Shown: in pieces, positions 60,745 to 64,000 of the stretch
Layout: each line of letters opens with the position of its first letter
Position numbering within the stretch: the stretch's first letter is position 1
Assembly (NCBI RefSeq): GCF_036388275.1
Contig: NZ_DASVSF010000078.1
Span: forward strand, 1 to 64,000
Origin: Longimicrobium sp.
GTDB taxonomy: Bacteria; Gemmatimonadota; Gemmatimonadetes; Longimicrobiales; Longimicrobiaceae
Direction: 5' to 3'
Length of the DNA stretch: 64,000 nucleotides
Position numbers and translations under genes: made by a program
The notes under the pieces: model-generated
Database searches by the model: none
What the model saw: the letters and a program-made list of their open reading frames with translations, nothing else
What the model was told of the DNA's origin: nothing

Positions 60745-61078
60745 CGGGCACGGGGCGGCTGGCCCGCCACGGCGAATTCCTGTAAACAGACACAGTTCTT
60801 TCGGCGTGGGCGGCGCCGTGCGCCTCCGGGGCGGCGGCGCTACCCGCGCGCCATGCCATGTCGCTGGTGCGCTTACTCTTGACGCAGGTTCCCCGATGTG
60901 AGACATTAGGAAGTCTCAGTGGACCCCTTCGTGGGACCACCTGACGCGCTATGGGCCTTTCGGTCCCGCGCGCGCTCTTCTGACTACCCCCCTGGCAGGG
61001 GACTTCCCCTCGCCGTCCTGGTCGGTCGGATTCGTCTCCTCCCTTCGTTCTTACTTCATCTCGGCCGGAGCCGGTCAC
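60745..61078 (+). other. Intergenic leader of the giant secreted protein
   Basis: 334 bases without a gene. TTGACG at 60879-60884 lies 17 bases before GACATT (60902-60907), a weak promoter candidate. The rest (GGACCCCTTCGTGGGACC near 60920-60940 and GGGCCTTTCGGTCCC near 60953-60967) contains small dyads that could be leader hairpins. No ORF or repeat family recognised. Confidence 0.4.
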
Positions 61079-64000
61079 ATGTCCTTGCGTAGACGCGCTC
61101 TGTTCCTGGCGGGCCTTTTGGCCGCCGTATCCTGCAGCGACGCGGGAGACCCGCTGGGCCCGGACGGCCGCAAGCCGCCTACTCCCGAGCCCGCCAACGT
61201 CCTCCAGGCACTGGACTGCACCGTCACCGTGAGCTCACGCTCCGTGACCTGCGCCTCGGCGCAGCCCGGCACGGGCGCCGCCTCCGGCCTGATCGTGGGC
61301 GGACAGGACATGTTCGTCAAACTGGTGTCGACGGGGATGGCCGTCGTCGCCGACACCTTCGTCTTCAACGCCACCGTGCAGAACCTGCTTCCGCAGGCGC
61401 TGGGCGTGAACGAGGACGGATCGGCGAACGCCGAGGGCGTGCGCGTCTTCTTCCACTCGGGCCCCAACGCCGTCGGCGGCGGGGGCCCGGTCGTCGTGGC
61501 GGGGGCGTCCGGCTCCGAGGTCTTCATTTCGGGCAACAAGCCGTACTACCAGTACGCCGGCGCCCTGGAGCCCAACGAGGTGTCCGAGGCCAGGCAGTGG
61601 AAGCTGGCGCTCAACGGGGCTCCGCAGTTCAACTTCAAGGTCTACGTTTCGGGCCGCGTCAGGTACCCGCAGGGGTGGGTGGACATCACGCCCAACTCGG
61701 CGCTGCTGAACGTGGGTCAGACGGCCGTGCTGGCCGACAGCGTGTTCGACGTGGTGGGCCGCGGGCTCGCCGACAACGTGATCTGGTCGTCCAGCAACAC
61801 GGGCGTGGTCACGGTCACGGAGACCTCCGACTCCACGGCGCAGATCCAGGGCGTCGCCCAGGGCACGGCCTGGATCAAGGCCCAGAGCCAGGCGAACTCG
61901 GTGCGCAAGGACTCGATCCTCGTGACCGTGAACAACGCGCCGGTGCTCGCCCTCGACTCCATCAGCGCCATCTCCAACGTCACCATGCCGGTAGACAGCG
62001 CGCACGGCATGCTGGCCAACGACACCGACAGCGACAACGCCACGCTGACCGTGAGCGCCGGCACGGTGTCCACCGACCGCGGCGGCACCGCCACGATCAG
62101 CGCCAACGGCAGCTTCACCTACCTGAGCAAGCCCGGCTACGCCGGCCTCGACACCATTCGCTACACCGTCACCGATGGCGCGCGCACCCTGCCCGGCAAG
62201 GCCGTGGTAAGGGTGGAGAACAGCCCCTTCTGGTTCGTGAAGCAGGGCTCCAGCGGTGACGGGCGCGACGCCTCGCCGTTCGGAGCACTGGCCGCGGCGC
62301 AGGACTCGGCCGTGGCGGGCGATACCATCATCGTGTTCGCCAACGGTGTGCAGCAACTCGACGGCGCGGTGACGCTGGAAGCCGGCCAGGCCGTCATCGG
62401 CGCGGGCACCAGCCAGGCCGTCTCGCGCGGCACTTACAACGGCGCGGCCATTACCGTGCTGGCGGCAGGCGGCTCGGCCCCCTCGCTGACCAACACGGGG
62501 CCGGGCGCCACCATCACCCTGGGCACCAACAACGTCATCCGCGGCGTGGGCATCACGGCGGCGGCCGGCGCAGCCATCTCGGGCACCAGCTTCGGCACGC
62601 TGTTCGTGCGCGATGCCGGCGTGAACCCGGCGGGCCCGGCGCTGCTGCTGAGCACCGGCGCGCTCGACGCCATCTTCGACGTGCTCTCGTCGACCGGCAG
62701 CGGCACGACGGGCTTCAGCCTGACGGACGTCACCGGCTCGCTTTCCAGTGCTGGCGGCGCCATCAGCGGCTCGGTCGGCACGGCGTTCCACGTATCCGGC
62801 GGGTCGGCCAACATCACCTACGGCGGGTCCATCAACAACGGCTCGGGGCTGGCTGTCGGCATCTCGGGCCGCACGGGTGGCGCGCTGGAGGTGTCGGGCA
62901 GCGTAACCGACAACGCGGGCGGCATCTCGGTGAGCGGCATCTCGGGCGGCACTGTCGGCTTCTCCGGCGCGCTGAGCCTCACCGGCTCGGGCGTGAGCGC
63001 CGGCAGCAACACGGGCGGCACCATCTCGTTCACCGGCGCGTCCAAGACTATCACCACCGGCACCAACGCGGGCGTGTCGCTGACCAGCAACACGGGCGCG
63101 ACGGTACTGTTCGGCGGCGGCGGGCTCGCGGTGTCGACCACCTCGGGCGCGGGCTTCACCGCCACCGGGGGCGGCACGGTGAGCGTCACCGGCGCGAACA
63201 ACAGCGTTTCCAGCACCACCGGCACCGCGGTCACCCTGACCGGGGTGGGCACGGGCGCCAGCGGCGTGAGCTTCGTCTCGGTGGCGGCCAACGGCGCGCC
63301 GAACGGCATCGCGCTGGCCAGCGTCACGGGCGCCGGCCTGCAGGTGACCGGCGACGGCGCCACGGACGGGTCGGGCGGCACGATTCAGAGCACCACCAGC
63401 CACGCGGTCAACCTGCAGAGCCTGACGGGCGCCGACAGCGTGAGCCTGAAGTTCATGACGGTGGGTGGCGGCAACGCCGGCACCGCGGGCATCTTCGGCT
63501 CCAGCTTCGGCACGCTGCGGGTGACGGGCGTCTCGGTGTCCACCACCGGTGGCCCGGCGCTCAGCCTGGCGACCGGCACCCTGAACGGTGCGTTCAGCTC
63601 GCTGGGCTCGGCCAGCAGCGCCAGCAACGGCGTGATCCTGACCAGCACCGGCGGATCGTTCACCGCCGCCGCGGGCAGCATCACGGGCGCCACCGGGACG
63701 GCGTTCGCGGTGGCCGGCGGGTCGGTGACCGCCACCCTTTCGGGCTCCATCTCGCAGGCGAACAACGCCGCCCTGCTGGCGGTGAGCGGCAGCCACAACG
63801 GCGCGCTGACCTTCAACACGGGCACGCTGGGCGCCAGCAACGGCACCGGCCTGCAGTTCAACAACGCGGTGGGCACGTACGCCTTCAACGGCACCACGAC
63901 CCTCAACGGCGGCGACGCGGCCATCGACATCACCAACTCGTCGACCGGCAGCTTCACCTTCGGCACGGGCGCGAGCGTCACCAACCCCACCGGCTCGGCC
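61079..64000 (+). CDS. Giant secreted beta-helix lipoprotein (3-prime end outside window)
   Basis: At least 974 residues, open at the right edge. ATG 61079 starts a lipoprotein signal with lipobox AVSC. Residues about 45-200 are the module shared with the protein at 57177 (LDCTVTVSSRSVTC ... FNFKVYVSGRV). Next come a BIG2 immunoglobulin-like domain (about 200-290, ITPNSALLNVGQTAVL ... GTAWIKAQS) and a cadherin/VCBS-like repeat (about 295-375, NDTDSDNATLTVSAG ... DTIRYTVTDGA). A beta-helix opening (SSGDGRDASPFGALAAAQ) leads into a long Gly/Ser/Thr-rich parallel beta-helix array with rungs such as SNTGGTISFTGASKT. Probably a surface adhesin or filament. Confidence 0.88.
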   Translation, partial: MSLRRRALFLAGLLAAVSCSDAGDPLGPDGRKPPTPEPANVLQALDCTVTVSSRSVTCASAQPGTGAASGLIVGGQDMFVKLVSTGMAVVADTFVFNATVQNLLPQALGVNEDGSANAEGVRVFFHSGPNAVGGGGPVVVAGASGSEVFISGNKPYYQYAGALEPNEVSEARQWKLALNGAPQFNFKVYVSGRVRYPQGWVDITPNSALLNVGQTAVLADSVFDVVGRGLADNVIWSSSNTGVVTVTETSDSTAQIQGVAQGTAWIKAQSQANSVRKDSILVTVNNAPVLALDSISAISNVTMPVDSAHGMLANDTDSDNATLTVSAGTVSTDRGGTATISANGSFTYLSKPGYAGLDTIRYTVTDGARTLPGKAVVRVENSPFWFVKQGSSGDGRDASPFGALAAAQDSAVAGDTIIVFANGVQQLDGAVTLEAGQAVIGAGTSQAVSRGTYNGAAITVLAAGGSAPSLTNTGPGATITLGTNNVIRGVGITAAAGAAISGTSFGTLFVRDAGVNPAGPALLLSTGALDAIFDVLSSTGSGTTGFSLTDVTGSLSSAGGAISGSVGTAFHVSGGSANITYGGSINNGSGLAVGISGRTGGALEVSGSVTDNAGGISVSGISGGTVGFSGALSLTGSGVSAGSNTGGTISFTGASKTITTGTNAGVSLTSNTGATVLFGGGGLAVSTTSGAGFTATGGGTVSVTGANNSVSSTTGTAVTLTGVGTGASGVSFVSVAANGAPNGIALASVTGAGLQVTGDGATDGSGGTIQSTTSHAVNLQSLTGADSVSLKFMTVGGGNAGTAGIFGSSFGTLRVTGVSVSTTGGPALSLATGTLNGAFSSLGSASSASNGVILTSTGGSFTAAAGSITGATGTAFAVAGGSVTATLSGSISQANNAALLAVSGSHNGALTFNTGTLGASNGTGLQFNNAVGTYAFNGTTTLNGGDAAIDITNSSTGSFTFGTGASVTNPTGSA

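Noticed and set aside
61235..63796. Very long minus-strand ORF opposite the giant secreted protein
   Set aside because: The plus frame is uninterrupted from a lipoprotein signal to the window end with recognisable domains; the minus frame is a compositional shadow.

Overview
The window looks like a chromosomal segment of a GC-rich (roughly 70%) Gram-negative bacterium. Exported lipoproteins, a TonB-dependent receptor, outer-membrane barrels, an RNase G / L21 / L27 neighbourhood and mosaic intergenic repeats together suggest Gemmatimonadota, and within it a Longimicrobium-like organism. That placement rests on overall gene style and remembered genomes, not on a marker-gene comparison. No tRNA, rRNA, CRISPR array, insertion sequence or prophage was seen. 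The right-hand gene runs off the window.

Layout. 1-766: a composite non-coding repeat. 0.77-4.1 kb: a HisN-like phosphatase and a two-PAS hybrid-free histidine kinase. 4.2-9.5 kb: exported proteins of unknown function, dodecin, then a molybdenum-cofactor pair (mobA-mobB fusion and moeA). 9.6-11.8 kb: two BON-domain proteins facing each other across an octamer tandem repeat, plus a barrel protein. 12-12.6 kb: a second, inverted copy of the composite repeat. 12.6-22.5 kb: phosphoglycerate mutase, an M15 peptidase, a phosphodiesterase, a zinc-ribbon protein, a response regulator-GGDEF protein, a PBP4-type peptidase and an S41 peptidase. 22.9-27.6 kb: a beta-helix lipoprotein and a NatAB-type exporter whose permease is fused to a CPBP protease. 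27.8-29.3 kb: an archaeal-type ATPase/DUF234 gene behind a strongly palindromic promoter. 29.4-36.2 kb: a subtilisin-like lipoprotein and an E1alpha-E1beta-E2 2-oxoacid dehydrogenase operon, with a broken partial copy of E2 about 3 kb away. 36.6-40.3 kb: a His/Glu-loop TonB receptor with a DUF2946-like protein, and endonuclease IV. 40.4-46.5 kb: small exported proteins, a diguanylate cyclase, a PAQR protein and a HigBA-like toxin-antitoxin pair. 46.6-51.2 kb: a RiPP locus. 51.6-60.7 kb: RecQ, acyl-CoA dehydrogenase, RNase G, L21, L27 and an AlaC-type aminotransferase. 61.1 kb to the end: a giant secreted beta-helix protein.

The most interesting system is the RiPP locus at 48.3-51.2 kb. It has a short precursor with a lasso-type leader, a PqqD-like recognition element, a transglutaminase-fold B2 protease and an HPr-kinase-like enzyme. 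The asparagine-synthetase-like cyclase that defines lasso peptides is absent, and a radical SAM/SPASM-like enzyme is encoded first in the operon. A second radical SAM enzyme with an unusual cysteine spacing lies just downstream. Other points of note are a lineage-type N-terminal module shared by two secreted lipoproteins 4 kb apart, the deletion-bearing E2 remnant, and several families of intergenic repeats that recur through the window.
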